From: Saprospiraceae bacterium
GTDB taxonomy: Bacteria; Bacteroidota; Bacteroidia; Chitinophagales; Saprospiraceae
NCBI GenBank assembly: GCA_028285545.1
Contig: JANQPA010000020.1
Location: 1-58,253 of the forward strand
Direction of reading: 5' to 3'
Length of the DNA: 58,253 bases
The first letter of the stretch is position 1; each line of letters opens with the position of its first letter. The position numbers and the translations under genes are program-made. Under the pieces are notes generated by a model. That model had not been told where the DNA came from and searched no databases. It saw only the letters and a list, made by a program, of their open reading frames with translations. Below, in pieces: positions 15,830 to 25,170 of this stretch.

Positions 15830-17560
15830 TTACTTCAACCTGGTTTCGATATCAGCTAAAACTTGAAGAGTATTGTCATAAGTCTCCTGCATAGCTTCGG
15901 CATTATCTTTCCCTGCGAATAGAGCCATTTCACAATTATGAAGTATTTTCATAAATCGCTCATTGGTATCAGGGTTTACCTGCAGTTCTTCTAGTTTTGA
16001 TTTGACATTTTCATTAGAAATCTCAGACAAAGGCATATTTAGCTTATTACAAACATAGCCTATCATAGCTTTGGATATTTCATCATAAAACTGACGTGGC
16101 TTGTTTTCCTGTAAAAAACCATTGGCAGTTTCTAAACGCTTTCGGGCTACCTTTTCAGCCTGTCTACGCCGCAAAACTATTGGGTCAATATCAAGTTTCC
16201 TCTTCATCACCTGTCTGTATCCTGCAATTCCTAACATACCAAGGATAGGTAACATGTACAGAATCCAAAACAGATTACTCCCCCATAGTGGTGCACTTGC
16301 TCTTTTCAGGTTTCCTTCCGCTTTTAGTGGTCGTAAATAATCCTCTTCAGATTTTTCCAGACCGCTTATTGCAGGAGCGGTGTTATTCGTTCCTTGCTTT
16401 ACATTAACTTGATAAACCTTGTCATTTATCTTTAAATATTGGGCACTATCGGGGTCGAAATAAGAAAATTCCGGACGAATCTCATAGGTACCTGGTCTTT
16501 TGGGAACAAGCAGATATTCAAACGATTTTCTACCTCTTACTTCTCCGTTAATTTCGAAAGTTGATTCTTCTTTCACATTTGGATCATAAACTTCAAAAAC
16601 ATCTCCCAACTCAACTGGAGGAGCCTGAACTCTTTTCACATCACCAGTTCCGGTTATCGTTAGGACTAAAGATAAAACATCGTCTGTAGTGATTGTATTT
16701 CTACTGAGCTGACTGCTCATATTATACCACCCAACTGCCCCTGAAAAAGTTTCCGGGGCATTCTCAGGCAAAGGTTTTATGGATAATTCTACAGGAGCAG
16801 TACTTGCAGGAACTCTTTTTACTGGCCTGCTGAAGAAAAAATTGCCTGGCTTCCTGTTATCCTCAACTACTACTCCTAATTGCAATTGCATGGGGTCAAT
16901 AGTGAGTTTACCGGCTTGTTGCGGATAAAGAGATACGCTTTTAAGGATTCTGCTCACATACTGCACTTTATCAACAATCTCTTTTGTAGTTCTGGTTTCA
17001 AAACGGGTAAGGTCTTCTGCATAAAACCCAGGATAATCCGATTCTTCCAGTATATTATAGCTCTCTATGTCTACTGTAGTGAATAGTTTGTAGTTGACAT
17101 TGATTTGTTGCCCAATGTATGCCTCCTGGGTGGAAGGAACTGCTTTAACAAAGAAAGCTTGTTCATCAGATGCGGCACTGGTTCTGCCTTCTACAACTTC
17201 AACTTTGACGGGTTTGGTTTTATAGGATTTGCCACTTACTACAATGGAGGCCGATCCTATAACATAATTTCCAATTTTACGAGGTTGTAAGGTATAAGAA
17301 AATCCCATCTCCATACTTCGCTGTCCATTAACTATAGATCTTCTCATGGAACGGCTTGGCCCTGACACCACAATAAAATTTTGGAAAGAAGGAGGTCTAA
17401 ATTGAGAACCTTCGGCATTTTTTAAGGTAAAAGAAACCTCAAAATAGCCATCCTCCACTACTTTCTTAGCGTCAATGAAAGATTCAAAGACCACCTGGTC
17501 TTGTGCATTTAAAACCAGGCTACCAATTAGGAATAAAAATATAGAAATAGATCTAACCAT
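15830..17560 (-). CDS. batD: BatD family protein
   Basis: The last gene of the Bat operon, a 576-aa exported protein. It has a signal peptide (to about 19), tandem beta-sandwich repeats (for example VVSGPSRSMRRSIVNGQRS in the first), one transmembrane helix near 435-455 and a cytoplasmic tail of about 110 aa. Bat (Bacteroides aerotolerance) proteins form an envelope complex thought to help with stress. Its first codon overlaps by 1 nt the stop of the shortened paralogue upstream. Confidence 0.92.
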   Translation of the reverse strand: MVRSISIFLFLIGSLVLNAQDQVVFESFIDAKKVVEDGYFEVSFTLKNAEGSQFRPPSFQNFIVVSGPSRSMRRSIVNGQRSMEMGFSYTLQPRKIGNYVIGSASIVVSGKSYKTKPVKVEVVEGRTSAASDEQAFFVKAVPSTQEAYIGQQINVNYKLFTTVDIESYNILEESDYPGFYAEDLTRFETRTTKEIVDKVQYVSRILKSVSLYPQQAGKLTIDPMQLQLGVVVEDNRKPGNFFFSRPVKRVPASTAPVELSIKPLPENAPETFSGAVGWYNMSSQLSRNTITTDDVLSLVLTITGTGDVKRVQAPPVELGDVFEVYDPNVKEESTFEINGEVRGRKSFEYLLVPKRPGTYEIRPEFSYFDPDSAQYLKINDKVYQVNVKQGTNNTAPAISGLEKSEEDYLRPLKAEGNLKRASAPLWGSNLFWILYMLPILGMLGIAGYRQVMKRKLDIDPIVLRRRQAEKVARKRLETANGFLQENKPRQFYDEISKAMIGYVCNKLNMPLSEISNENVKSKLEELQVNPDTNERFMKILHNCEMALFAGKDNAEAMQETYDNTLQVLADIETRLK

Positions 17561-18195
17561 TACATTTTATAAGTCTTACGCTTTTTCTTCTTCTTTAAGG
17601 ATTCCTTTTGTTTTTCAAGCCCCTCCAGGTCCAGGTTAGGGAAAAAATCCTTCATGCTTTTTTGTAATTCTTCCAGATTTGGAAACAAATTCTGAAAGTT
17701 ATTCAAATCATCCATATTGAATTCACGGCCAAAGAAGGGACTCATATTGAAGCCGTCCATATCAAATTTAAAAGACTCCGACCGAGGTTTTGGTTGTTGG
17801 ATAATTCCATCCGGATTGGGTAAAATGATCACTTCAACCGGTAAAGACTCTAATACTCCTTCCTCTGATTCAATACTGGCGGGCTCTATATAATAGTTAC
17901 CTGCATCAACAGGGCGCAGATAATAAGTATAGGATAACCTTCTGCTTACCTCCCCATTCATAATACTGGTGCTCATCGATCTGTTAGGTCCACTCACCAC
18001 TTCAAATTCTTCAAATGCAGGAGAAATAAAATTCACTCCCTCACCATTTTCGAGAGTGAAGGTCACTGTAAAGTAATTGTTCATTAGAACAGAATCTGAA
18101 CTCACCTCCACTGTAAATCGTGGCCCTTCCTGCGCATTCATATGACCTATGGCCAGCAAAACCATACATCCAATGAGTTGAATTAACTTTTTCAT
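17560..18195 (-). CDS. Shortened BatD paralogue (N-terminal domain only)
   Basis: The protein is 211 aa from the preferred ATG (18195), which gives the signal peptide MKKLIQLIGCMVLLAIGHM. Residues about 20-130 align with the first domain of BatD (VVSGPNRSMSTSIMNGEVS against VVSGPSRSMRRSIVNGQRS), but the other repeats and the membrane helix are missing. The C-terminus is Phe/Asn-rich, then a Lys-rich tail. It may be a soluble partner or a remnant of duplication. It overlaps batD by 1 nt, so the two are likely translationally coupled. Confidence 0.8.
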   Translation of the reverse strand: MKKLIQLIGCMVLLAIGHMNAQEGPRFTVEVSSDSVLMNNYFTVTFTLENGEGVNFISPAFEEFEVVSGPNRSMSTSIMNGEVSRRLSYTYYLRPVDAGNYYIEPASIESEEGVLESLPVEVIILPNPDGIIQQPKPRSESFKFDMDGFNMSPFFGREFNMDDLNNFQNLFPNLEELQKSMKDFFPNLDLEGLEKQKESLKKKKKRKTYKM

Positions 18196-18294
18196 AGTTA
18201 CAGATTTTAGTTTAATAATATATTTCAAATACTGGAGTTCAATATTAATAACTTCTACAACTTAATTCTGGTTGGTTTTTCACATTAAAATTTT

Positions 18295-18444
18295 CACATC
18301 TGCCCATTTACACATTTGCATATTTACTCATCTACATTTGCACATCTACACATTTGCATATTTACACATTTGCATATTTACACATTTGCATATTTACATA
18401 TCTTAAATCATAACATCAGATAATCACAGTATCATAAAATCAAA
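18295..18444. repeat. Octamer array (CNNATYTR passing into NNATCANA)
   Basis: From 18295 the plus strand splits into 8-nt units: CACATCTG, CCCATTTA, CACATTTG, CATATTTA, CTCATCTA, one 6-nt unit, CACATCTA, then CACATTTG/CATATTTA alternating three times and CATATCTT. It then changes to AAATCATA, ACATCAGA, TAATCACA, GTATCATA, AAATCAAA, ending 3 nt before the batC stop codon. No spacers are present, so this is not CRISPR. It makes a roughly 250-nt gap inside the Bat operon. Confidence 0.85.
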
Positions 18445-18447
18445 CAA

Positions 18448-19170
18448 TTACCAGTCCTTTTTTGGTTTTTTGGGTTTGGCTTCAGATTTTCTGATTTTCT
18501 CCTGAACTTTCTCTTCTTCTTTTTCCATAATTTCCAAAAGCTTCCTGGCCTCTTCTTTTGACAAAGGGCGTTCCTCCTGTTCCTGAGCTTCTTGATTTTC
18601 TTGCTGTTGCTGTTGTTGTGCCTGTTGTTCTTGCTCTTGTTGCTGTTGTTGTTGATCTTGATCCTGCTGTTGCTGCTGCTGTTGATCTTCCTGTTGCTCC
18701 TGATTTTGAGGATCTTGCTGGGAATTTTCAGGTGGAGGCTGTTGCATCTGTAACTGACGCTTTGCCATAGCCAGGTTGAATTTGGTTTGTTGATCTTTGG
18801 GGTTAATGCGCAGAGCATTTTTATAAGCTTCTACACTTTTTTCATATTCCTGGCTATTGTAGAGTGCATTTCCAAGGTTATGATAAGCCCAGGAACGCTC
18901 CTGATCAGTTCTGGCAGCTGAGATGGATTCTTCAAATTGTTTGACGGCTTCCTGATATCGGTCTTGTCTGTAAATGGCATTCCCCAGGTTATAATTAGCC
19001 TTGGCACTTCTTTTACTTTGAAGGGCACGGCGATATTCTTCTTCAGCAGCGGTATAATCACTCCCTTTATAGCTCTTATCTCCTTTACGCAGATATTTAT
19101 GTGCTTCTTGTGAAAACAAAGAATTGCAAGTCAATAAAAAGACGCCAAAAATAAAAAAAAGATACCTCAT
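18448..19170 (-). CDS. batC: BatC, TPR protein with Gln-rich tail
   Basis: The ATG at 19170 gives a signal peptide (MRYLFFIFGVFLLTCNSLFS) and leaves 4 nt after batB, so I use it rather than the upstream codon at 19212. Three to four TPR motifs (about 25-130: AKANYNLGNAIYRQDRYQEA, AYHNLGNALYNSQEYEKSVE) are followed by a Gln-rich stretch (about 140-200) and a Lys/Glu tail. The TPR part is thought to scaffold the Bat complex. The Gln run is encoded by CAG/CAA mixtures. Confidence 0.92.
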   Translation of the reverse strand: MRYLFFIFGVFLLTCNSLFSQEAHKYLRKGDKSYKGSDYTAAEEEYRRALQSKRSAKANYNLGNAIYRQDRYQEAVKQFEESISAARTDQERSWAYHNLGNALYNSQEYEKSVEAYKNALRINPKDQQTKFNLAMAKRQLQMQQPPPENSQQDPQNQEQQEDQQQQQQQDQDQQQQQQEQEQQAQQQQQQENQEAQEQEERPLSKEEARKLLEIMEKEEEKVQEKIRKSEAKPKKPKKDW

Positions 19171-19174
19171 CAGT

Positions 19175-20206
19175 TTAATTTTTAAACAAATCCTTACCAG
19201 CAAAATAGTCATTGCGACGGTAATGCAGCAGAAACTCTATTAAAATTAATAAGATCGCCGGAAACAAGAAATATTGAAAATAACTGTTATACTCATCAAA
19301 AATACGCTGCTCTAACTCCCTTTTTTCTAATTGATCAACACGCTGGCGAAGTGCAGTAATCACCTCTTCACTTTCATTAGCAAGGTTAAAATAGCTTCCT
19401 CCCCCTTCTTTTGCCACATTGCGAAGCATCTCCTCATTCAACTGAGAACGAACGGGAGTGCCATCTGTATCCCTTTTATAATCGGATCGACCATTTACAA
19501 GAATGGGAATAAAGCTACCCTCCTCAGTTCCCACTCCAATAGTGAATACCGTTAATCCATTGGCCTTAGCAGTTTGAACACGTTGAATAGCTTCAGGCTC
19601 ATGGTTTTCTCCATCAGAAATCAGGATTAAGACTTTGTGATTGGTATTTTCTTCGGGAAATGAACGTTCAGCAAGGTCAACAGCCTCAGCAATAGCAGTA
19701 CCTTGAGTGGGAGCCAAATTGGGGTTGGCGGAGCGGATCATCAGATCCATAGCAGCATAATCTGTAGTAAGCGGAACTTGAAGGTATGAATTACCCGCAA
19801 AAATGATCAGGCCCAAACGTTCACCGGCAAGTTTTTCATTGAGTGTTCTGGCAAACCTTTTGGCACGTTCCAATCGGTTCGGAACAAAGTCTTGAGCCAT
19901 CATACTTTGGGAAATGTCCAGGCCAATAAAAACATCGATGCTTTTCCTGTTAACCTTCCGTGTTTTAGTACCACGCTGCGGATTGGCCCATCCAATACCT
20001 AATAATAGCAAAGCAAAAGCCAAAATACCAAATTTCAGCCCTAGCTTGTATTTTGATCGTTCTGGCATCAGGCGCTGCAACAATTCACTATTTCCCAACC
20101 GAGTCATCCTCCTTTTCCGGGCTACCATCGCTACAGAAAAAAGGAGTACCAGTACTGGTATGACCAGTAAAAAATATAAATGTTCTGGTTGCTCGAAACG
20201 AATCAT
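19175..20206 (-). CDS. batB: BatB, VWA-domain membrane protein
   Basis: The 343-aa protein has two N-terminal membrane helices (about 10-28 and 55-75), a von Willebrand A domain with the MIDAS motif DISQSM and Thr/Asp ligands (LTTDYAAMD, LISDGENHE), and a C-terminal membrane helix near 310-328. It binds a divalent metal and probably partner proteins in the Bat complex. The gene lies 13 nt after batA. Confidence 0.94.
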   Translation of the reverse strand: MIRFEQPEHLYFLLVIPVLVLLFSVAMVARKRRMTRLGNSELLQRLMPERSKYKLGLKFGILAFALLLLGIGWANPQRGTKTRKVNRKSIDVFIGLDISQSMMAQDFVPNRLERAKRFARTLNEKLAGERLGLIIFAGNSYLQVPLTTDYAAMDLMIRSANPNLAPTQGTAIAEAVDLAERSFPEENTNHKVLILISDGENHEPEAIQRVQTAKANGLTVFTIGVGTEEGSFIPILVNGRSDYKRDTDGTPVRSQLNEEMLRNVAKEGGGSYFNLANESEEVITALRQRVDQLEKRELEQRIFDEYNSYFQYFLFPAILLILIEFLLHYRRNDYFAGKDLFKN

Positions 20207-20219
20207 CTGAATTTAAGCT

Positions 20220-21221
20220 TTAAGGCAATGATCTAAATACGGTATATCTTAATATCATTTCCAATAACAATAAAAAACAAGCCAAGCCAGCAAAGAGATA
20301 AAACTCCTCGCTATAGCGACGAATGGTTGTCACTTCTATTTCTGTTTTTTCTAACTGATCTATCCTGCTGTAAATTTCTTCTAAGCCTTCTTTTGAAGTG
20401 GCCCTAAAGTAGGCTCCACCTGTCATTTCAGCTATTTCTTTCAATAATTGTTCATCTATTTCTACCCTAGCCAAGCCAAATATATATCGGCCATCACTAC
20501 GGACACTTACCGGAGTAAGAGCTTCTCCAACGGATCCAATCCCAATGGTATAAACTTTCACATCAAACTGACTGGCAATTTGGGCAGCAGTCATAGGTTG
20601 AATATAACCTGAATTATTAACGCCGTCGGTTAACAGGATCACTACTTTACTTACGGACTCGCTGTCTTTTAATCTATTAACTGCAGTGGCCAGCCCCATC
20701 CCAATTGCCGTACCATCTTCGAGAATCCCACACTTAAGATTTTCAAGAAAATCCTTAACCACGCCATGATCAGTGGTCAAGGGACATTGGGTGAAAGCCT
20801 CTCCGGAAAAAACAGCCAGCCCAATACGATCATAGGGCCTTTTATCCACAAATTGAGAAGCAACTCCTTTACTTACCTCCAGGCGATCCGGAGTGAAATC
20901 CCGAGCAAGCATACTACTGGAAAGATCCATGACCATGACTATATCAATACCCTCAGCATTAATATTCTCTTCTTTAAGACTCAATTGAGGACGGGCAAGG
21001 GCAAAAACGAGCAAGGTGAAAGACAAGGCACGTAAAATGGGCAAGACAATTCTTAACTTTCCCCTCAAAGAACTCATGTCCTTAACTCCTTCCAAAGAAG
21101 GCATTCCCATGGTTGGATATCGGTCTTTATAATGGTAATAATACCAGAGCCCTACTGCTGGTATTAACAACAGTAAAATAAAAAATTCGGGGTTCACGAA
21201 ATTGTAATTACCAATACTCAT
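20220..21221 (-). CDS. batA: BatA, VWA-domain membrane protein
   Basis: The 333-aa protein has membrane helices near 12-30 and 58-78, a VWA domain with MIDAS motif DLSSSM and LTTDHGVVK/LLTDGVNNS, and a C-terminal helix near 310-328. It is a sequence relative of BatB, and the pair is the hallmark of the operon. Its start overlaps the upstream stop by 1 nt, indicating coupled translation. Confidence 0.94.
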   Translation of the reverse strand: MSIGNYNFVNPEFFILLLLIPAVGLWYYYHYKDRYPTMGMPSLEGVKDMSSLRGKLRIVLPILRALSFTLLVFALARPQLSLKEENINAEGIDIVMVMDLSSSMLARDFTPDRLEVSKGVASQFVDKRPYDRIGLAVFSGEAFTQCPLTTDHGVVKDFLENLKCGILEDGTAIGMGLATAVNRLKDSESVSKVVILLTDGVNNSGYIQPMTAAQIASQFDVKVYTIGIGSVGEALTPVSVRSDGRYIFGLARVEIDEQLLKEIAEMTGGAYFRATSKEGLEEIYSRIDQLEKTEIEVTTIRRYSEEFYLFAGLACFLLLLEMILRYTVFRSLP

Positions 21222-22249
21222 TAGTTCTTTTTACTTTCTTCAATAGGTGTTGTGTCTTCCTCAACATTCTCCCCTCCTTCTTCCTGCACTTCTTCCACAA
21301 CGGGCTCTTCTATAATTACTTCCTCTTGTTTGGTTTCTATAATAAATCGCTTGCCGAGTTCAAACATTTCTTCATGCCATTCTAATGGAGGTTCCGCTTT
21401 TGCAAATTTGATTAAATCAGCCGTTTGTAATAATCTTTCTATATCAGGATACCAACTTTCACTGATAACATATTTTGGTTGAATCTTTACCCCCAACATA
21501 ATCTCAAAAGTAGTAGACTCCAATGCTCGAATTTTAAACCTGCGTTCCAAATAAGAACGCAAGATATAGGTCAATTCAGTGTGGAATTCTTTAATTTGTC
21601 CCGATTGCCAGAGTTGCCTTTCTTTTAAAGCTTTCATTTGCTCAAGGGCAATGATGTGAGCCGGACGGTCATCAATAAGCTCGGGTTCTGCCTCCTCTTT
21701 CTTTTTACCTCTTCTGATAAACCAAATAATCGCCAGCACCAGTAATATTCCCCCAAGACCAGCGGCGATATAGGGAAGAGCATCTTGAAAAGAAAAAGGT
21801 TCTTCAATGATGTCTTTTATAGGTTGAAGGCTCAAGGAGTCCGTAGTAATAGGAAAAGTACGGACAGTAATGGCTAATTCCTGAGTTTGTAATTCCCCTT
21901 TTTCTCCCTGATATAGATATTGAATAGGAATGGAGGGTATAAAATGATAGCCGGAATCAAAAGAAGTTAGAATTACATCTTGCTCAAAAACGACCTCTTC
22001 TTGATTATATAATGTATCAACTGGAACAGCTTTGATGATCTCTATTTTGGGTTCTTTTTCAATTGCTGATAAGTCGATAGGCTGTACCTCCAAGCCCGGT
22101 TCATGGCTGAATTGGATTTTCATCCTCACCTGATCTCCAATTAGAATATTATTGCTATCGAGTTTGGCGGCTACTTTTATCTGAGCCAGGCCAGAGGCTC
22201 CATAAGCCAGAAGTACCACCAAAATACACCACTGCTTTAGCATCATCAA
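21221..22249 (-). CDS. Bat-operon membrane protein (BatD-like N-terminus, DUF4381-like tail)
   Basis: The 342-aa protein has a signal peptide (to about 22), a beta-sandwich domain related to BatD repeats (IKVAAKLDSNNILIGDQVRM), one membrane helix near 158-178 (IAAGLGGILLVLAIIWFI), and a cytoplasmic part with HIIALEQMKALKERQLWQSG and a RSYLERRF motif as in DUF4381 proteins. The tail ends Glu-rich. It overlaps the DUF58 gene by 4 nt (ATGA). A usual member of Bacteroidota Bat operons. Confidence 0.85.
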   Translation of the reverse strand: MMMLKQWCILVVLLAYGASGLAQIKVAAKLDSNNILIGDQVRMKIQFSHEPGLEVQPIDLSAIEKEPKIEIIKAVPVDTLYNQEEVVFEQDVILTSFDSGYHFIPSIPIQYLYQGEKGELQTQELAITVRTFPITTDSLSLQPIKDIIEEPFSFQDALPYIAAGLGGILLVLAIIWFIRRGKKKEEAEPELIDDRPAHIIALEQMKALKERQLWQSGQIKEFHTELTYILRSYLERRFKIRALESTTFEIMLGVKIQPKYVISESWYPDIERLLQTADLIKFAKAEPPLEWHEEMFELGKRFIIETKQEEVIIEEPVVEEVQEEGGENVEEDTTPIEESKKN

Positions 22250-23115
22250 CTCGACCGTTTTTTAAAAAATTGAAGTAATGCATTTACATAGGAGTCATTC
22301 GTTTGTATACTTACCCAGTCGGCACCACTTTTTAGAAAGGTAGATTTAAAGTATTGTTCATGCTCCTGAAACCATTGTTCATGTTGATTTCTTACCTTTT
22401 TAGAACTGGTGTCCAGCCATTTTAATTTTCCACTCTCTGCATCTACTACTCTTATCAAGCCGACATCCGGTAATTCTTTTTCCTTTGGGTCTAACAGATG
22501 TACTCCAACCACATCGTGCTTACGAGCAGCGATACGCAAGGGCGCTTCATAGCTTTTGGTTAAAAAATCAGACAAAATGAAACAGATGCTTCTTTTCTTA
22601 ATTACATTATTAAAATATTCCAGTGTCTTCCCAATATTCGTGCCTTTATGTTTAGGTTCAAAATCAATCAACTCTCGAATAATTCGAAGAATATGTTGGC
22701 GTCCCTTTTTTGGGGGAATAAACATTTCTATTTCACTGGAAAAAAAGATAATACCTACTTTATCATTATTATTGATAGCAGAAAATGCGAGTAAGGCACA
22801 TATCTCTGTGATGACTTCACTTTTAAACTGATTGACTGTTCCAAAAAAAGAAGATCCACTGATATCTACCAGCAACATAACCGTCAATTCGCGTTCCTCC
22901 TCAAAGACTTTTACGTGAGGTTCCCCAGTTCGGGCAGTCACATTCCAGTCTATATTTCTAACATCATCACCAAACTGATAGGATCGCACTTCACTGAAAG
23001 ACATACCACGTCCTTTAAAGGCACTATGATACTCACCTGAAAAGATGTGTTTGCTCAGGCCCTTGGTCTTAATTTCAATTTTCCGAACTTTTCTCAGCAA
23101 TTCACTGGTTTCCAT
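22246..23115 (-). CDS. DUF58 domain protein
   Basis: A 289-aa cytoplasmic protein with the DUF58 signature FKGRGMSFSEVRSYQFGDDV and IDWNVTARTGEPHVKVFEEE, then a VWA-like fold with the metal site DISGSS. DUF58 proteins are the standing partner of MoxR ATPases. It lies 10 nt downstream of moxR and overlaps the next gene by 4 nt. Confidence 0.94.
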   Translation of the reverse strand: METSELLRKVRKIEIKTKGLSKHIFSGEYHSAFKGRGMSFSEVRSYQFGDDVRNIDWNVTARTGEPHVKVFEEERELTVMLLVDISGSSFFGTVNQFKSEVITEICALLAFSAINNNDKVGIIFFSSEIEMFIPPKKGRQHILRIIRELIDFEPKHKGTNIGKTLEYFNNVIKKRSICFILSDFLTKSYEAPLRIAARKHDVVGVHLLDPKEKELPDVGLIRVVDAESGKLKWLDTSSKKVRNQHEQWFQEHEQYFKSTFLKSGADWVSIQTNDSYVNALLQFFKKRSS

Positions 23116-23125
23116 TCTTCTCTAT

Positions 23126-24121
23126 TTATGGAACTTCAATGGTATCCAAAATCTTGTTGATGATATCTTCTGCATCGATTTCTTCTGCCTCTGCCTCATA
23201 AGTTAAACCTAATCGATGTCTCATTACATCATGGCATACATTTCTTACATCCTCTGGAATGACATAACCTCTTCTTTTGATAAAAGCCAAGGCTTTCGCT
23301 GCCAAAGCCAGGTTGATACTTGCCCTGGGGGATCCTCCGTAATTGATCATGTGCTCCAGGCTTCTCATTCCATATTCTGCTGGATTTCGAGAAGCAAAGA
23401 CGATGTCCAGAATATATCTTTCAATCTTTTCATCCATATAAACCTTTCGGACCGAGGAACGGGCTTTTATAATGGTTTTAGGATCAATGATTGGATCTAC
23501 CTTACCATAATGTTCTTCACTTAAATTACGCCTGATAATTTCTTGCTCCTCATCTTTAGTAGGATAGGAAATTTTCACTTTCAGCATAAACCTGTCGACC
23601 TGAGCTTCTGGCAAGGGGTAGGTTCCTTCTTGTTCAATGGGGTTTTGGGTGGCTAGAACCAGGAAGGGTTCTTCCAATTTAAAGGTTTCATTTCCTATGG
23701 TCACCTGACGTTCCTGCATCGCTTCCAATAAGGCACTCTGAACTTTGGCAGGAGCCCTGTTAATCTCATCCGCCAGGATAAAATTGGCAAAAATAGGTCC
23801 TTTGCTAACGGTAAACTCACTCTTAGCAGGGTTATAAATCATAGTACCAATGATGTCTGCAGGTAAAAGATCAGGAGTGAATTGGATCCTGCTAAAATCA
23901 GCTTTAATGGCTTGTGCCAAAGTCTTAATAGCTAATGTTTTTGCCAGCCCCGGTAGTCCTTCAAGCAAAACATGCCCTTTTGTAAGAAGTCCCAACATCA
24001 GTCGTTCAATCATGTGATTCTGTCCCACAATGACTTTCCTGGTCTCAGAATTAAGCTGTTCAATAAATGCACTGTCCAGATAAATCTGTTGGTTAAGTGC
24101 TTCAATGTCCACTGTATGCAT
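23126..24121 (-). CDS. moxR: MoxR-family AAA+ ATPase
   Basis: The 331-aa ATPase has Walker A GLPGLAKT, Walker B ILADEINRAP, sensor 1 LATQNPIEQEGTYPLPEAQ, the Arg finger region VDRFMLKV, and a C-terminal lid. MoxR ATPases act as chaperone-like remodellers for VWA proteins, here most likely BatA and BatB. It is the first gene of the operon moxR - DUF58 - membrane protein - batA - batB - batC - short batD - batD. Confidence 0.95.
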   Translation of the reverse strand: MHTVDIEALNQQIYLDSAFIEQLNSETRKVIVGQNHMIERLMLGLLTKGHVLLEGLPGLAKTLAIKTLAQAIKADFSRIQFTPDLLPADIIGTMIYNPAKSEFTVSKGPIFANFILADEINRAPAKVQSALLEAMQERQVTIGNETFKLEEPFLVLATQNPIEQEGTYPLPEAQVDRFMLKVKISYPTKDEEQEIIRRNLSEEHYGKVDPIIDPKTIIKARSSVRKVYMDEKIERYILDIVFASRNPAEYGMRSLEHMINYGGSPRASINLALAAKALAFIKRRGYVIPEDVRNVCHDVMRHRLGLTYEAEAEEIDAEDIINKILDTIEVP

Positions 24122-24300
24122 ACTGAAAGTAATTTGGTTTGATCGCCACCCGAATCAAGCTATAAGGGTATAATATTTTTGACAAAAATAGTGGCCCACA
24201 AAGTTGCTAATTTTTTTCTACTTTACACAGTAATAAGCTAGTATGATCCTGCTTTTATAAAAGCCTTAATGCATCTTAACAAAGCTTAACGTTTTTGAAG

Positions 24301-24342
24301 GTGGAAGGTGGAAGGTGGAAGGCGGAAGGCGGAAGGTGGAAG
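24301..24342. repeat. Heptamer array GTGGAAG x6
   Basis: Six 7-nt units: GTGGAAG three times, GCGGAAG twice, GTGGAAG once. No inverted arm is present. It lies in a 306-nt gap between the divergent moxR operon and the lipoprotein hydrolase gene; the rest of the gap shows nothing I can name. Confidence 0.9.
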
Positions 24343-24427
24343 AATAATTCATCACAAAAATATCCACTGATCACAAATTCTTTGATTGATCCGCATATTA
24401 TGTCTTCATTTGAATAAAAAATAATTA

Positions 24428-25096
24428 ATGAAGACACCGATTTATCTTGTTGTAATTGTAGGATTGTTAAGCTTATCCAACTGTAAGGTAGATGGTCAAC
24501 GCACTTTTGCCAAGTTTAAATACCAGGGAAAAGAACAAACCTATGCCATCCAGCTTCCCAATAATTTTGATGCTGCTAAAACGTATCCTGTCATAGTAGG
24601 TCCCTCCGAAGTCCAGGGTGACAATACCCAAAGTTTTTATTGGAAAGGGGTAAAAGATACTGAAGGCTGGATTTTGATTGATTATACCATTTATGAAGGC
24701 TCAAGAAATCCAGCTAAAGTAAAAGCACTTCTAGAACATCTAAAATCCAAATACAAAGTAGAAAACAATAAATTTCATGCTGTTTGTTTTAGTGCCAATA
24801 GTTCTAATGTATTTAATTTAGTCATGGCCATCCCTAAATATTTTACCGGTATTACAGGGATGGCAGGCAATCCTGGTACCAAAGACAAAAATAAGCTGAA
24901 GCAATTGAAGGGGGTAAAAGTACAGTTTGTTGTGGGTGATAAAGATACCTATTGGATGAATGCAGCCAAAAACCGACATCAAATTTTACAGGAAATTGGA
25001 GTAGATAGTCGAATTGAAATCATTAAAAATGGCCCTCATGTTATGAGAGATTTAGTAGGGAAAGGTTTTTTAAGTAGAGCTGACCGACTACGATAG
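24428..25096 (+). CDS. Lipoprotein with alpha/beta-hydrolase fold
   Basis: The lipobox LSLSNC places the lipid on Cys19. The rest is a small esterase-like alpha/beta domain: strand YPVIVGPSE, VCFSANSSNVFN, which takes the nucleophile-elbow position (probable Ser122 in an atypical F-S-A-N-S context), Asp171 or Asp173 in VVGDKDTYW, and His204 in NGPHVMRD. The GxSxG motif is not kept exactly, so activity is uncertain. The substrate is unknown. The protein faces the periplasm or cell surface. Confidence 0.75.
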   Translation: MKTPIYLVVIVGLLSLSNCKVDGQRTFAKFKYQGKEQTYAIQLPNNFDAAKTYPVIVGPSEVQGDNTQSFYWKGVKDTEGWILIDYTIYEGSRNPAKVKALLEHLKSKYKVENNKFHAVCFSANSSNVFNLVMAIPKYFTGITGMAGNPGTKDKNKLKQLKGVKVQFVVGDKDTYWMNAAKNRHQILQEIGVDSRIEIIKNGPHVMRDLVGKGFLSRADRLR

Positions 25097-25102
25097 GAGG
25101 AT

Positions 25103-25166
25103 CAATGGCAATGGCAATGGCAATGGCAAAATATTGAAATTGATATTGCCATTGATATTGTTATTG
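25103..25166. repeat. CAATGG hexamer array with inverted copy
   Basis: The plus strand reads CAATGG x4 and CAAAAT. The opposite strand then reads CAATAA, CAATAT, CAATGG, CAATAT, CAATTT. The arms can form a hairpin. The array lies 6 nt after one stop codon and 4 nt from the next convergent one, filling almost the whole intergenic gap. Confidence 0.9.
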
Positions 25167-25170
25167 ATTC

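Noticed and set aside
18295-18444. Possible CRISPR array
   Set aside because: Units are 8 nt with no spacers and no cas genes nearby; it is a simple tandem array.
18558-18770. Val/Ala-rich frame on the plus strand
   Set aside because: It is antisense to the Gln-rich tail of BatC and results from the CAG/CAA repeats.
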